Below are positions 45,193 to 54,712 of a stretch of 64,000 bases of DNA, one piece after another; the stretch's first letter is position 1; the number at the start of each line of letters is the position of its first letter. Below the pieces are notes generated by a model, which was not told the DNA's origin, did not search any database, and worked only from the letters and a program-made list of their open reading frames with translations. Position numbers and translations under genes: made by a program. Source of the stretch: an uncultured Pseudokineococcus sp. (GTDB lineage: Bacteria > Actinomycetota > Actinomycetes > Actinomycetales > Quadrisphaeraceae); the NCBI RefSeq assembly GCF_947495735.1, contig NZ_CANMAA010000004.1:248001-312000 (forward strand), given 5' to 3'.

Positions 45193-45283
45193 GGTGCTCC
45201 CCCGTCCGCGGGACGACGTCGTCGTCGTCCCTGCTGCGGAACTGTCGCCGCGGGAGCGGCGCCGGTCAAGACCGGGGCGGGGG

Positions 45284-46363
45284 TCAGGCTCCCTCGCGCG
45301 CCAGCGAGGTCAGGCGGGACAGGGCCCGGTAGTACTTCTTGCGGTAGCCGCCCTCGAGCATCTCGCGGGTGAACAGGTTCGCCAGGCTCGCGCCGGAGAC
45401 GGACAGCGGCAGGGAGCGGTCGTACATCCGGTCGGCCAGGACGACGGTGCGCAGGCCCACGTTCTGGTCGGTCAGCGGCTGCAGGTCGCGCCAGAAGACG
45501 TGGGTCACGCCGTCGAGCATCGCGCCGTAGCGGCTGGGGTGGACCTTCGCGAGGTGCTCGGTCAGGGCGCCGAAGTCGTCCAGGACAGCACCGCTGCCGG
45601 CGCGCTCGGCGCGGGCGACCAGCTCGTCGTCGGCCAGGGGGGCCGGCGGGTCGGGCAGGCCGCGGTGGCGGTAGTCCTCGCCCTCGATGCGCACGACCTC
45701 GAAGTTGTCCCCCACCGCCTGGATCTCGCGCATGAAGTCGTCGGCGGCGAAGCGCCCCTCCCCGAGGGAGTCGGGCAGCGTGTTGGACGTCGCGGCCAGG
45801 CGCACGCCGGCGTCGACGAGCTCGCGCAGCAGCCGCGCCATGAGGACGGTGTCGCCCGGGTCGTCGAGCTCGAACTCGTCGATGGCCACGAGCGTCATGG
45901 ACGACAGCGCCCGCACGGCCTCCTGGAAGCCGAGGGCCCCCACGAGGTTCGTGTACTCGACGAAGGTGCCGAAGGCCTTCGGGCCCGGCACCGCGTGCCA
46001 CGTCGCCGCGAGCAGGTGGGTCTTGCCGACGCCGAACCCGCCGTCGAGGTAGACGCCGGGCGTGCCCTGCGGCTCGGCGGGGCGCCCGCGCAGCAGGCGG
46101 CGCAGGCCGCTCTCCTTCTCCCCGCGGGAGCCCTGGGCCCCCTGGACCCGCTCGGCGTGCCGCTCGAGCTCGGTGACCGCCTCGGCCTGCGAGGGCTCCG
46201 ACGGCGAGGGCCGGTAGGAGGCGAAGGAGACGTCCGCGAAGCGCGGCGAGGGCACGAGCTCGGCCACCAGCCGGTCCCGGCCCAGCTGGGGCGAGCGCCC
46301 CACCAGCGCACCGGGGCCGCGGCCCCGCCCGTCCGACCCGTCGCCCGTGCTCACCCTCACCAC
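45284..46363 (-). CDS. zapE: AFG1-like ATPase, cell division protein ZapE
   Basis: 359 aa AAA-type ATPase. Walker A is [11 protein letters not shown] near residue 120, preceded by YLDG as in the family; Walker B is [14 protein letters not shown]; the sensor segment is [18 protein letters not shown], followed by FMREIQAV. ZapE acts on the Z-ring in E. coli; the AFG1 name refers to mitochondrial relatives. Several in-frame GTGs crowd the start; 46363 is preceded by TAGGGT at 8 nt, fitting a leaderless start. Divergent from sseA. Confidence 0.93.
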   Translation of the reverse strand: MVRVSTGDGSDGRGRGPGALVGRSPQLGRDRLVAELVPSPRFADVSFASYRPSPSEPSQAEAVTELERHAERVQGAQGSRGEKESGLRRLLRGRPAEPQGTPGVYLDGGFGVGKTHLLAATWHAVPGPKAFGTFVEYTNLVGALGFQEAVRALSSMTLVAIDEFELDDPGDTVLMARLLRELVDAGVRLAATSNTLPDSLGEGRFAADDFMREIQAVGDNFEVVRIEGEDYRHRGLPDPPAPLADDELVARAERAGSGAVLDDFGALTEHLAKVHPSRYGAMLDGVTHVFWRDLQPLTDQNVGLRTVVLADRMYDRSLPLSVSGASLANLFTREMLEGGYRKKYYRALSRLTSLAREGA

Positions 46364-46371
46364 GGTTCGCG

Positions 46372-46377
46372 ACCCTA
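46372..46377 (-). promoter_or_regulatory. -10 box of leaderless zapE
   Basis: TAGGGT on the minus strand, 8 nt before GTG 46363. Confidence 0.5.
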
Positions 46378-46643
46378 TGCCGGGGACCGCCGCGCGGCCG
46401 GTCGGCGTGCGGCTCCCCGGGAGTGCGCACGGCGCCGGGCCGGCCCCGGGAGCCCGCCCGAGCCCGTCCGCAGCGTGGGCGCTGGTGCAGCGCAGGGCCC
46501 CGTGCGGGAAGATCCGCCCGATGGCGGGGTGTTGCCCCGACAGCACCGCAGTGACGGACCGCGCGGGCCCGCGGCGACGAGCAGACGCCCGCCCGCGCCG
46601 GTCCAGCCCGAGACAACGACTCGAGCGACCCCGAGGAGAACAC

Positions 46644-47552
46644 GTGCCCGTCCCCACCGACCCGAGCCCCGCCCTGGCCGACTACGCCCACCCCGAGCGC
46701 CTCGTCACGACCCAGTGGCTCGCCGACAACCTCGGCGCCGAGGGCCTCGTGGTGGTGGAGTCCGACGAGGACGTGCTGCTGTACGAGACCGGGCACATCC
46801 CCGGCTCCGTGAAGATCGACTGGCACACCGACCTCAACGACCCCGTCACGCGCGACTACGTCGACGGCGAGGGCTTCGCCCAGCTCATGGCGGCCAAGGG
46901 CATCAGCCGCGACTCGACCGTCGTCATCTACGGCGACAAGTCGAACTGGTGGGCGGCCTACGCGCTGTGGGTGTTCACCCTCTTCGGCCACGAGGACGTC
47001 CGGCTGCTCGACGGCGGCCGCGCCGCCTGGCTCGCCGAGGAGCGCGAGACGACGACCGACGCCCCCTCCCCCGCCGCCACCGACTACCCGGTGGTCGAGC
47101 GCCGCGACGAGGAGATCCGCGCCTTCGCCTCCGACGTGCTCGGCCACCTGGGCAACGGTCCGCTCATCGACGTCCGCTCGGCCGAGGAGTACACCGGCGC
47201 GCGCACGCACATGCCGGCCTACCCCGAGGAGGGGGCGCTGCGCGGCGGGCACATCCCCACCGCCGAGTCCGTGCCGTGGGCTCGCGCCGCGGCCGAGGAC
47301 GGCCGCTTCAAGGGCCGCGCCGAGCTCGAGGCCATCTACTCCGGCGAGAAGGGCCTGCAGCCCGGCGACGACGTCATCGCCTACTGCCGCATCGGCGAGC
47401 GCTCCTCGCACACGTGGTTCGTGCTGACCCACCTGCTGGGCTACGACAAGGTGCGCAACTACGACGGCTCGTGGACCGAGTGGGGCAACGCCGTGCGCGT
47501 CCCCATCGCCACGGGCACCGAGCCGGGCGACGCCCCGGCTCGCCGCGCGTGA
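46644..47552 (+). CDS. sseA: Sulfurtransferase with two rhodanese domains (SseA-like)
   Basis: 302 aa, cytosolic thiosulfate or 3-mercaptopyruvate sulfurtransferase type. The inactive N-terminal rhodanese domain has [20 protein letters not shown] and [14 protein letters not shown]; the active C-terminal domain has [12 protein letters not shown] and the catalytic Cys in [20 protein letters not shown] 46644 follows GAGGAG by 5 nt. The stop overlaps the sufE start (GTGA), so the persulfide donor and the SufE-type acceptor are made together. Confidence 0.94.
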   Translation: MPVPTDPSPALADYAHPERLVTTQWLADNLGAEGLVVVESDEDVLLYETGHIPGSVKIDWHTDLNDPVTRDYVDGEGFAQLMAAKGISRDSTVVIYGDKSNWWAAYALWVFTLFGHEDVRLLDGGRAAWLAEERETTTDAPSPAATDYPVVERRDEEIRAFASDVLGHLGNGPLIDVRSAEEYTGARTHMPAYPEEGALRGGHIPTAESVPWARAAAEDGRFKGRAELEAIYSGEKGLQPGDDVIAYCRIGERSSHTWFVLTHLLGYDKVRNYDGSWTEWGNAVRVPIATGTEPGDAPARRA

Positions 47553-48034
47553 GCGCCGCCACCGCGGGTCCCGCGGCCGGCCAGGGGGGCCCGACCGAGG
47601 GCCTCCCCCCGGCGCTGGCCGAGATCGTCGAGGACTTCCACGCCGTCAGCGAGCCCGAGCGGCTGCAGCTGCTGCTGGACTTCAGCCGCGGCCTGCCGGC
47701 CCTGCCGCCGCGGTACGCCGACCACCCGGAGCTGCTCGAGCCGGTGCCGGAGTGCCAGTCGCCGATCTTCCTGCTCACCGAGGTGGACGACGACGCCGAC
47801 CGGACCGTGCGCCTGTTCTTCTCGGCCCCGCCCGAGGCACCGACGACCCGCGGGTTCGCCGGCATCCTCGCCGAGGGCCTCGACGGGCTGCCCGCCGCCC
47901 AGGTGCTCGACGTCCCCGGTGACGTCTGCTCCCGCCTCGGCCTGGACCGCGCCGTCAGCCCGCTGCGGCTGCGCGGCATGACCGGGATGCTCGGGCGCAT
48001 CCAGCGCCAGGTCCGCGAGAGCACCGCGGCCTGA
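47549..48034 (+). CDS. sufE: SufE-family sulfur acceptor
   Basis: 161 aa. The active Cys is in [11 protein letters not shown], followed by [22 protein letters not shown]-type sequence and a closing [19 protein letters not shown]. SufE accepts persulfide sulfur for Fe-S cluster or other thiolation chemistry. GTG 47549 overlaps the sseA stop. The sseA-sufE pair is common in actinobacteria away from the suf operon. Confidence 0.93.
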   Translation: MSAATAGPAAGQGGPTEGLPPALAEIVEDFHAVSEPERLQLLLDFSRGLPALPPRYADHPELLEPVPECQSPIFLLTEVDDDADRTVRLFFSAPPEAPTTRGFAGILAEGLDGLPAAQVLDVPGDVCSRLGLDRAVSPLRLRGMTGMLGRIQRQVRESTAA

Positions 48035-48048
48035 GCACCACCGCTCCC

Positions 48049-48948
48049 GTGAGTCTCCGGCTCCTGCACCCCCCGTCGCTCGGTGCCCCTCGTCTCGTCG
48101 AGGGCCCGGCGCCGGGGGGTGCCGGTGCGTCGGGGGGTGCCGGTGCGTCGGGGGGTGCCGGTGCGTCGGGGGGTGCCGGTGCGTCGGGGCCCCGCTCGTC
48201 GGACTCCCAGGACGACCTCGCCGACCTCTACGCGCACGCGCTGCCCTCCCCCGGCCGCGCCGCCCGGGTGCGGGCCAACCTCGTGACGACGCTCGACGGC
48301 GCCGCCGCAGGGGCGGACGGGTCCAGCCGCTCGATCTCGGGGGCGACCGACCTGCGCGTGCTGGTGCTCCTGCGTTCGCTCGCCGACGTCGTCCTCGTCG
48401 GGGCCGGCACCGCCCGCTCCGAGGGCTACGGGCCCCTGCGGGTGCGCGCGTCCCTGGCCGCCCGGCGGGCCGCCCTGGGCCAGGCCCCGGCACCCGCGCT
48501 CGCCGTCGTGACGCGGTCCGGTCGGCTGCCTGGCAACCTGCTCGCCGCGGCGAGCGGTGACCGCAGAGGCGCGGCGCCCCGCGTGCTGGCCGTGACGTGC
48601 GCGGCCGCCGGGGACCCCGCGCTGGATCGGCTGCGCTCGGGTCTCGGCGACGACGCGGTGGTGGTGGCCGGGGACGAGCACGTGGACCTGGTCGAGGCCG
48701 TCGACGAGCTCGCCCACCGCGGGCTGCACCGCGTGCTCTGCGAGGGCGGGCCCGCGCTGCTGCGGGACGTCGTGGCGGCCGGCCTGCTCGACGAGCTGTG
48801 CCTGACGACCTCACCGCTCCTCGTCGCCGGGGACGGCCCACGCGCCCTCGTGGGCGAGGCGCTCGTCGAGCGGCTCGAGCTCGCGTCGCTGCTGCTGGCC
48901 GACGACGGGGGCGGCACGCTGCTGGGGCGCTGGACCGTCCGTCGCTGA
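48049..48948 (+). CDS. RibD C-terminal (pyrimidine reductase) family protein
   Basis: 299 aa NADPH-binding reductase of the RibD/DHFR fold. Core motifs are RVRANLVTTLDGAAAG, ADVVLVGAGTARSEGYGPLR, LHRVLCEGGPALLRDVVAAGLLDELCLT and PLLVAGDGPRAL. Free-standing members reduce diaminopyrimidine-like compounds; the true substrate is often unknown because the main ribD lies elsewhere. A four-fold GGAGAS repeat sits at residues ~22-47, before the core. GTG 48049 has no ribosome-binding site and lies 14 nt after the sufE stop. Confidence 0.88.
   Translation: MSLRLLHPPSLGAPRLVEGPAPGGAGASGGAGASGGAGASGGAGASGPRSSDSQDDLADLYAHALPSPGRAARVRANLVTTLDGAAAGADGSSRSISGATDLRVLVLLRSLADVVLVGAGTARSEGYGPLRVRASLAARRAALGQAPAPALAVVTRSGRLPGNLLAAASGDRRGAAPRVLAVTCAAAGDPALDRLRSGLGDDAVVVAGDEHVDLVEAVDELAHRGLHRVLCEGGPALLRDVVAAGLLDELCLTTSPLLVAGDGPRALVGEALVERLELASLLLADDGGGTLLGRWTVRR
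48115..48190. repeat. 18-bp tandem repeat in the RibD-like gene
   Basis: Four copies of GGGGGTGCCGGTGCGTCG at 48115, 48133, 48151 and 48169, nearly identical, encoding GGAGAS units. Confidence 0.92.
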
Positions 48949-49000
48949 GGCCGGGAGGCTGCCCGAGGCCGACCGCCGAACCTCGTCCAGGTCGTGGTGC

Positions 49001-49032
49001 CACTTCGGGTCATCTTTCTCTAGTCCGAAGTG
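49001..49032. promoter_or_regulatory. Inverted repeat, possible operator or terminator
   Basis: CACTTCGG and CCGAAGTG (perfect 8-bp arms) flank 16 nt of unusually T-rich sequence (GTCATCTTTCTCTAGT). It lies between the RibD-like stop and the HNH gene. The AT-rich centre is striking in this GC background. Confidence 0.4.
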
Positions 49033-49103
49033 ACCGCAGCATCGTCGCAGGTCAGAGGCCTGCGGCTCGTTCCCCGACGCACGGCGGCGTCGGTGGTCGC
49101 GCC

Positions 49104-49109
49104 TAGCGT
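49104..49109 (+). promoter_or_regulatory. -10 box of leaderless HNH gene
   Basis: TAGCGT with a 7-nt spacer to ATG 49117; no ribosome-binding site. Confidence 0.5.
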
Positions 49110-49116
49110 CAGCTCC

Positions 49117-50523
49117 ATGACCACCGGCGGGCCGAGCGGCGAGGAGCCGTTCGGCGCGCCCGATCCCAGCCCGCGGCCGGACGCCGCGACGGGTCCTCAG
49201 GAGGAAGCCGCCGGACCTGTCGACGGAGCCCTGACCGCGCTGACCACGGCCCTGGACGCGCTGCTGACCGCCGAGGTGTGGCGCTGCACCGACGCCCAGG
49301 TCCGGGCCGCCGTCATCGACCTCGAGCGCCAGGCCGCCCGCCTGGACGCCGCTCGGCTCCGTGTCCTCGGTCATGCCGACGAGCGCCGCGTGGGCCTGGC
49401 CTCCGGGGCGCCGTCGACCGCGGACTGGCTCGTCGGGGCCACCACCACCCGCGCCGAGCACGCCCGCAAGCGCGTCGACCTGGCCGTCGCCCTGGACACC
49501 GACCTGACCGCGACCGGGAGGGCCCTCGCCGCCGGCGACATCACCGGCGACCAGGCCGGCGTCATCTCCACCACCATGGGCCGCCTCCACCCCGACCTCG
49601 ACGCCGCCACCCGCGCCGACGCGCAGGCCTTCCTGCTCGAGCAGGCAGCGCACCTGGACCCCCGGCGCCTCGCCAGGGTCGGACGCCACCTCACCGCCCG
49701 GCTCGACGTGCGCGCCGACGACGACCTCGCCCGCACCGAGGCCCGCCAGACCAGCCAGCGCCAGGTCCGGTGCACCCAGACCGACGACGGCACCTGGCTG
49801 CTCTCCGGCGTCCTCGACCCCACCGGCGGGGCGACGCTCATGGCCGCCCTCGAACCCCTCGCCGCACCACGGCCCGCCTCCGACGGGACGCCGGACGCGC
49901 GCTCCCATCCCCGGCGCCTCGCCGACGCCCTCGTGCAGGTCGCCGACGCCCACCTGTCCGGACGCACCGGCACCGGCTCCAGCAGGCCCCGCCTGCTCGT
50001 CACCGTGCCCCTCACCACGCTCCTGGACCCCGGCGCCCCGGGTGCCGCACCCGGCTTCCTGCCCGGCGGCCACCCCGTCTCCGGGGAGCAGACGGCGATG
50101 CTCGCCTGCGACGCCCAGCTCGTCCCCGTCCTGCTCACCGCCGAGAACCAGCCCCTCGACGTCGGACGCTCCGTCTACTCCTGGCCCGACAAGATCCGCA
50201 CCGCCATCAAGCTCCGCGACCAGACCTGCACCTACGGCACCTGCACCCGACCCGCGGACTGGTGCCACATCCACCACGTCACCGAGTACTCCCGCGGGGG
50301 CGCCACCTCAGAGCGCAACGGCGCCTGCCTGTGCGCCCACCACCACCGCCTCGTCCACCGCCAGCGCTGGAGAGGAGAGCTCCGCGGCACCCAGGTCATC
50401 TGGCACCCACCCGACAGCACCGACCCCCACGTCCCCCCACCCCCTTGGGCACCAGCCCTCGACCGCATCGTCGGCGCCTGGCGCCAGCGCCGACGGTCGT
50501 GCTCGTCGCCGGAGCCCCGTTGA
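49117..50523 (+). CDS. DUF222 / HNH endonuclease signature protein
   Basis: 468 aa. A long helical DUF222 (13E12-type) domain covers residues ~35-340. The C-terminal HNH zinc-finger nuclease shows TCTYGTCTRPADWCHIHHV, SRGGATSERNGACLCAHHHR and LVHRQRW, with both Cys pairs and the HNH residues present. Actinomycete genomes carry many copies of this family, some inside mobile elements; the biological role is unknown. No inteins or terminal repeats flank this copy. The start is chosen on TAGCGT 7 nt upstream; an earlier ATG at 49030 is in frame. Confidence 0.88.
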   Translation: MTTGGPSGEEPFGAPDPSPRPDAATGPQEEAAGPVDGALTALTTALDALLTAEVWRCTDAQVRAAVIDLERQAARLDAARLRVLGHADERRVGLASGAPSTADWLVGATTTRAEHARKRVDLAVALDTDLTATGRALAAGDITGDQAGVISTTMGRLHPDLDAATRADAQAFLLEQAAHLDPRRLARVGRHLTARLDVRADDDLARTEARQTSQRQVRCTQTDDGTWLLSGVLDPTGGATLMAALEPLAAPRPASDGTPDARSHPRRLADALVQVADAHLSGRTGTGSSRPRLLVTVPLTTLLDPGAPGAAPGFLPGGHPVSGEQTAMLACDAQLVPVLLTAENQPLDVGRSVYSWPDKIRTAIKLRDQTCTYGTCTRPADWCHIHHVTEYSRGGATSERNGACLCAHHHRLVHRQRWRGELRGTQVIWHPPDSTDPHVPPPPWAPALDRIVGAWRQRRRSCSSPEPR

Positions 50524-50703
50524 GCTCGATCGCCAACCGTGTGGGCGCGCTTCCCTGCGTCGCGCCGCTGCGGTGGCACGCGAGTCGGCTTGCCGACCTG
50601 TGTGCCACCGCGGGAGCAGCCCACCGCCGACGAGCGTGGGCGTCGAGGGCTCTGCGCCAGACCGCCGCCCGCGCCGGCGTCCCCTGCAGCCGCCGTCGAC
50701 GCC

Positions 50704-52125
50704 TCAGAGGTGCTCGAGGAGGAAGCGGGCGACCTCGCGCTCCCAGCGGTCGGGGTCGGTGTTCCACTCCTTGGTGTGCTGGGCGCCGGGGAAGTCCCGG
50801 AAGACGACCAGGTCCGGTCGGGCGGCTGCCAGCCGCCGCGACGGGCCGATGGGGACGACGTCGTCCTCCCCCGCGTGCAGGAGCAGCGCCGGCAGGTGCA
50901 GCTCGTCGGCGCGCACGACCCAGTCCAGGCGCGTGATGTCGATCGGCGCGCTGACGCCCAGCAGGGCCCGCGCCTCGGGGCGCGCCAGCATGGCGATGCC
51001 GAGCCTGAGAGCCAGCTGCGGCAGCCGGTTCTGGCGCGCGGCGTGCTCGAGGACGTCGCGCCAGTCCACGACCGGCGAGTCCAGGACCAGGGCCCGGACG
51101 CGGTCGGCCGTCCAGGAGCGCGTGGCCAGCTGCAGGACGATCGCACCGCCCATGGACCACCCGACGAGGACGACCTCGCGGGCGCCGTGGTCGAGCGCGT
51201 GCAGGACGGCTGCCTCGACGTCGAGCCACTCGGTGTCCCCGAGGCCGTAGTGGCTCGCCGCCTCGACGGGGGCGTCGGCGTCGTTGCGGTAGGCCGGCAC
51301 CAGGCACGAGAGCCCGAGGCGGTGCAGGAGCGGGACGGCGCGCAGGCACTCCTCGCGGGTCGCCCCGCGGCCGTGCACGAGCACCGCCCACACCTCGGCG
51401 CCTGCCGGCTGGTCGTCCGCGGTGGCCGAGCCGTCCTCCGCGCCCGTGGCCCGAGCCCGCTGCGCCGGCACGAACCAGGCAGGGAGCCCACCCAGGGGTG
51501 TGGGCACGAGGACGTCCTCGTGCGGCAGGCCCAGCGCCGCGGTGGGGTCGCCGACGTGCACGACACCGCTCCAGCGCGCCGGCCCCGGCGCGATCCCGCC
51601 GTCGGGGACGGAAAGGAGCTGCCGCACGACGGCGCCGTCCTCCTCGCGGACGACGTCGCCGACCTGGGCGGACCGACGTCCGCCGTCCAGCAGGAGCACG
51701 TAGCGGCCGCGGGCGCGCGTCTGGGCGTCGGCCGTCACGGTGATCACGGGCCCGTCGGGCCCCGTGCCGTCCGCGTCGACGGCCAGCACGCGCACGTCGT
51801 CGGGGCGCTCGTGGACGGGCGTCACCACGCGCCGGACGAAGAAGGCCGCCAGGCCGGACATCCCGGCCGCAGCCAGCGACGTCGCCGCGACTGCCCCGGC
51901 GCCCGACCAGGCGGCGACGCGCGCCGCCGTGCGAGCGCGCCGACGCGCGACCGGCCCGACCGGCAGGTGGCGGCGCACCGTGCCCAGACCGCGTCGGAGG
52001 GCTGCGGCGCCGGCTGCTGCTCGGACCGCCGCCTCGGCCGCCGTCGCGCGTGCGGGACCCTGGTCCGTCACCCCGCCGCCGGCGGTGGTCGCCCCGCCAC
52101 CGGTCGTCACCTCGTCCTTGCTCAT
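50704..52125 (-). CDS. Alpha/beta hydrolase with N-terminal membrane region
   Basis: 473 aa. An Ala/Arg-rich leader and a hydrophobic stretch (VAATSLAAAGMSGLAAFFV, ~75-95) precede a strand-rich domain. The hydrolase fold begins at AEVWAVLVHGRGATREECLR. The nucleophile Ser is in VVLVGWSMGGAIV, an acidic residue in LLLHAGEDDVVPIG, and the His in AQHTKEW, completing the triad. Substrate unknown. ATG 52125 overlaps the DoxX stop (ATGA). The 180-nt gap behind it towards the HNH gene shows nothing. Confidence 0.87.
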   Translation of the reverse strand: MSKDEVTTGGGATTAGGGVTDQGPARATAAEAAVRAAAGAAALRRGLGTVRRHLPVGPVARRRARTAARVAAWSGAGAVAATSLAAAGMSGLAAFFVRRVVTPVHERPDDVRVLAVDADGTGPDGPVITVTADAQTRARGRYVLLLDGGRRSAQVGDVVREEDGAVVRQLLSVPDGGIAPGPARWSGVVHVGDPTAALGLPHEDVLVPTPLGGLPAWFVPAQRARATGAEDGSATADDQPAGAEVWAVLVHGRGATREECLRAVPLLHRLGLSCLVPAYRNDADAPVEAASHYGLGDTEWLDVEAAVLHALDHGAREVVLVGWSMGGAIVLQLATRSWTADRVRALVLDSPVVDWRDVLEHAARQNRLPQLALRLGIAMLARPEARALLGVSAPIDITRLDWVVRADELHLPALLLHAGEDDVVPIGPSRRLAAARPDLVVFRDFPGAQHTKEWNTDPDRWEREVARFLLEHL

Positions 52126-52571
52126 CGGGGCCCCCGCGCGACGGCAACGGCGCTGGCCACCATGGGCACCTGCAGCGGGACGCGGATGAGGGTCACGACC
52201 TGGCGCGTCAGGGAGGCCCGGGGCGAGCGGAGCGCCCGCTGAGCCATGGAGATGTTCGCCGGCCAGACGGCGAGCAGCATGGCGGCGGACAGCGCTCCCC
52301 CGAGCCGGCGCGTGGCGGGCGCGGCGAGGGCTGCGGCGCACACGAGCTCGGCGACCCCGGACAGCAGGGTCCACGGGCGGGGAGCGCCGAGCGCGCGCGG
52401 CACGACGGCGTCGAAGATCGCCGGCCGCACGAGGTGCAGCACCCCGGTGCCTGCGAAGGAGACCGCCATCGTCCTCGCCGCCGCGTCGGCACCCGTGCGT
52501 CCGCGGCGGCGAGCGGCCGGCGGGCGACCGCGGGAGCCCGGCACCGCGGCGTGTCCTCGACGTCGAGCCAT
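52122..52571 (-). CDS. DoxX-like membrane protein
   Basis: 149 aa. After a basic leader, four hydrophobic helices follow the DoxX pattern: MAVSFAGTGVLHLVRPAIFD, PWTLLSGVAELVCAAALAAP, LGGALSAAMLLAVWPANI and VPLQVPMVASAVAVA. Family members are linked to sulfur or redox stress, mostly without known reaction. ATG 52571 is preceded by CAGGAT at 6 nt and no ribosome-binding site. Coupled to the hydrolase gene; divergent from ligC. Confidence 0.8.
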   Translation of the reverse strand: MARRRGHAAVPGSRGRPPAARRRGRTGADAAARTMAVSFAGTGVLHLVRPAIFDAVVPRALGAPRPWTLLSGVAELVCAAALAAPATRRLGGALSAAMLLAVWPANISMAQRALRSPRASLTRQVVTLIRVPLQVPMVASAVAVARGPR

Positions 52572-52638
52572 GGCGGCATCCTGCCCGCCCGCGGCGCGCT
52601 CTGCGGCCCGGGGCGGGCGGGAGTCGGCGCGGGAGGTG

Positions 52639-52644
52639 CAGGAT
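52639..52644 (+). promoter_or_regulatory. Possible -10 box of ligC
   Basis: CAGGAT with a 7-nt spacer to GTG 52652. It is the CANNNT variant also seen before DoxX and pabC. Confidence 0.35.
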
Positions 52645-52651
52645 CGGCAGC

Positions 52652-53905
52652 GTGCCCCCTCCTCCGGCCCGCCGCGACGCCCCCGACCCCGGACCGGCTG
52701 GCGCCGGAGCGACAGGACCCGCGGCGGTCGGGCCGGCGACGACCGACCCGGCGACCCCGGACCCCGCGACACCGGACCCGTCGATCCCAGCGGCTGCTCC
52801 CACCCCGGCCACCCCGGCCGAGCGCCTGCGCCTGCCGGTGCTGCCCCCGGTCGACCCCATGCTGGCGCGCGCCGCGCAGGCCGTCCCCGAGCCCGACTCC
52901 ACCCCGGGCAGCCTGTGGTTCGAGCCGAAGTGGGACGGCTTCCGCTGCATCGTCTTCTACGACGGGACCGCTGCGGGCGGCCCGGCCGTCGAGCTCGGCA
53001 GCCGCGGGGGCAAGCCGCTGACGCGCTACTTCCCCGAGGTCGTCGCCGAGCTGGAGCGCCAGCTCGGCGACGCCCGCTGCGTCGTGGACGGCGAGGTCGT
53101 CGTGCGGCGCGGCGAGCCCGGGGCCGAGCGCCTGGACTGGGACGCGCTGTCCCAGCGCATCCATCCGGCGGCCTCCCGCGTGCGGACGCTGGCCCGGGAG
53201 ACGCCCGCCTCCTTCGTCGCCTTCGACCTGCTCGCCGAGGGCGACGAGGACCTCATGCCCGCCCCCGCGGAGGAGCGGCGCCGACGGCTCGAGGCGCTGT
53301 GGGGCGGCCTCGAGGCGCCCCTGCACCTGACACAGCTCACCCAGGACCCCGATCTCGCCCGGCGGTGGCTCGCCGACTTCGAAGGAGCCGGGCTCGACGG
53401 CGTCGTCGCCAAGCCGGCCGCGGCCCGCTACGAGCCGGGCAAGCGCGTCATGACGAAGGTCAAGCACGCGCGCACGGCCGACGTCGTGGTCGTCGGATAC
53501 CGGGTCCACAAGAGCGGGGAGGGCGTCGGCTCGCTGCTCCTGGGCTTGCGCCAGCCCGGCGAGGACGGCTTCTCCCAGGTGGGCGGCGCCTCGGCGTTCA
53601 CGGCCGCACGGCGCCGGGAGCTGGTGGAGGAGCTGGCTCCCCACGTCGAGCGGGACGCCGACGGCGAGCCGCTGCGCGGCGCCGGGGAGCGGAACCGCTT
53701 CTCCGCCAGCAAGGACGGCTCCTTCGTCGTCGTGCGTCCCGAGCTCGTGTGCGAGGTGGGCTTCGACCAGCTGGAGAAGGGCCGGTTCCGCCACGTCGTG
53801 CGGTTCCTGCGCTGGCGGCCGGACCGCGAGCCGTCCTCGTGCACCACCGACCAGGTCGAGGTCCCCGCCGCCTACGACCTCGAGGCGGTGCTGTCCGGGG
53901 ACTGA
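52652..53905 (+). CDS. ligC: ATP-dependent DNA ligase (LigC-like)
   Basis: 417 aa. A 55-residue Pro/Ala/Thr leader precedes a compact ligase: motif I FEPKWDGFRC with the adenylated Lys, motif III-like DGEVVVRRG and FVAFDLLAEGD, motif IV GLDGVVAKPA, motif V KVKHARTADVVVVG, then the OB domain with VGGASAFTAARR. The lone ligase domain without polymerase or nuclease parts matches LigC rather than LigD, an auxiliary enzyme for base-excision or end repair. GTG start as the leaderless pattern suggests. Divergent from doxX with 80 nt between. Confidence 0.9.
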   Translation: MPPPPARRDAPDPGPAGAGATGPAAVGPATTDPATPDPATPDPSIPAAAPTPATPAERLRLPVLPPVDPMLARAAQAVPEPDSTPGSLWFEPKWDGFRCIVFYDGTAAGGPAVELGSRGGKPLTRYFPEVVAELERQLGDARCVVDGEVVVRRGEPGAERLDWDALSQRIHPAASRVRTLARETPASFVAFDLLAEGDEDLMPAPAEERRRRLEALWGGLEAPLHLTQLTQDPDLARRWLADFEGAGLDGVVAKPAAARYEPGKRVMTKVKHARTADVVVVGYRVHKSGEGVGSLLLGLRQPGEDGFSQVGGASAFTAARRRELVEELAPHVERDADGEPLRGAGERNRFSASKDGSFVVVRPELVCEVGFDQLEKGRFRHVVRFLRWRPDREPSSCTTDQVEVPAAYDLEAVLSGD

Positions 53906-54023
53906 CCCGTCCCGGGGACCGGCCTGTCCCGGGCCCTCGCGGCTGCGCGCCCGAGCGGTCCCGGGCCCCCGCCGTCACGCACCCGAGCCGTTCCGGGCCC
54001 CGAATCGCCGCGCGGGGCTGGAC

Positions 54024-54029
54024 TAGCCT
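54024..54029 (+). promoter_or_regulatory. -10 box of leaderless gene at 54037
   Basis: TAGCCT with a 7-nt spacer to GTG 54037. Confidence 0.5.
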
Positions 54030-54036
54030 TCCTGCC

Positions 54037-54564
54037 GTGCCCGACGACACCTCCCCCGCCGCCCCCGCCGACGCCGACGGCGACGTCCTCCTGCTCACCG
54101 AGGAGGCGCTCGACGAGGGCGACGCCGAGCGCATCGCGGCGGTCCACGAGGTGGAGGGCGTCCGGGCCGTCTACCGGGTGCTCGTGCCGGCCGACACCGA
54201 GCGCAACCTGCTCGCCGACGTCGTGGACCACCTGAGCCTCTTCGAGATGCGCGCCGCGCTCGACGCGCTGCGGGAGGGCCAGCCGGACGAGCGCGAGGCC
54301 CGCGCCGAGGCCGCGACCGCGCTCGAGCAGTCGCTCGCCGCGCTGCGCGCCGCCGGGTGCCGGGCTGACGGCGAGGTCGTGCAGGACGACCCGCTGCCCG
54401 CCCTCGAGGCCGCCGTGGCCGCCGGCGGGGTGCGCGAGGTCGTCGTCGTGACCCGCCCCCACGCCGTGGAGGACACCTTCCACCGCGACTGGGCCTCCCG
54501 GGCCCGCGAGTCCCTCGGCCTGCCCGTCCTCCACGTCTACGGCGGGACGGCGCGGCTCGGCTGA
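54037..54564 (+). CDS. Unknown 175-aa protein, universal-stress-like fold possible
   Basis: The chain has an acidic leader and then alternating strands and helices: DVLLLTEEALDEGDAERIAAV, AVYRVLVPADTERNLLADVVDHL, a long Glu/Ala helix, GVREVVVVTRPHAVEDTFHRDWASRAR and LGLPVLHVYGGTARLG. The closing part resembles nucleotide-binding or USP-type folds, without a full ATP motif. I do not recognise the family. GTG 54037 lies 7 nt after TAGCCT. Ends before a small gene at 54713. Confidence 0.7.
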   Translation: MPDDTSPAAPADADGDVLLLTEEALDEGDAERIAAVHEVEGVRAVYRVLVPADTERNLLADVVDHLSLFEMRAALDALREGQPDEREARAEAATALEQSLAALRAAGCRADGEVVQDDPLPALEAAVAAGGVREVVVVTRPHAVEDTFHRDWASRARESLGLPVLHVYGGTARLG

Positions 54565-54700
54565 CCGGACCGCGCTGCGTCCCGCAGCGCGGTCCAGCCG
54601 ACCGGGGCGAGGCCTGCCGTCCCGGGCGGCGACGCTCCCGGCCCGATCGGTCTCTCGAGCACGCCGCCGTCGACGAGCGGCGAGCGCGCGGCGCCCCGGC

Positions 54701-54706
54701 TACCGT
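54701..54706 (+). promoter_or_regulatory. -10 box of leaderless gene at 54713
   Basis: TACCGT with a 6-nt spacer to ATG 54713. Confidence 0.5.
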
Positions 54707-54712
54707 CGTCCC

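Noticed and set aside
49030-49116. Longer start of the HNH protein at ATG 49030
   Set aside because: The extension is basic and low-complexity, and TAGCGT 7 nt before ATG 49117 fits the leaderless rule better.
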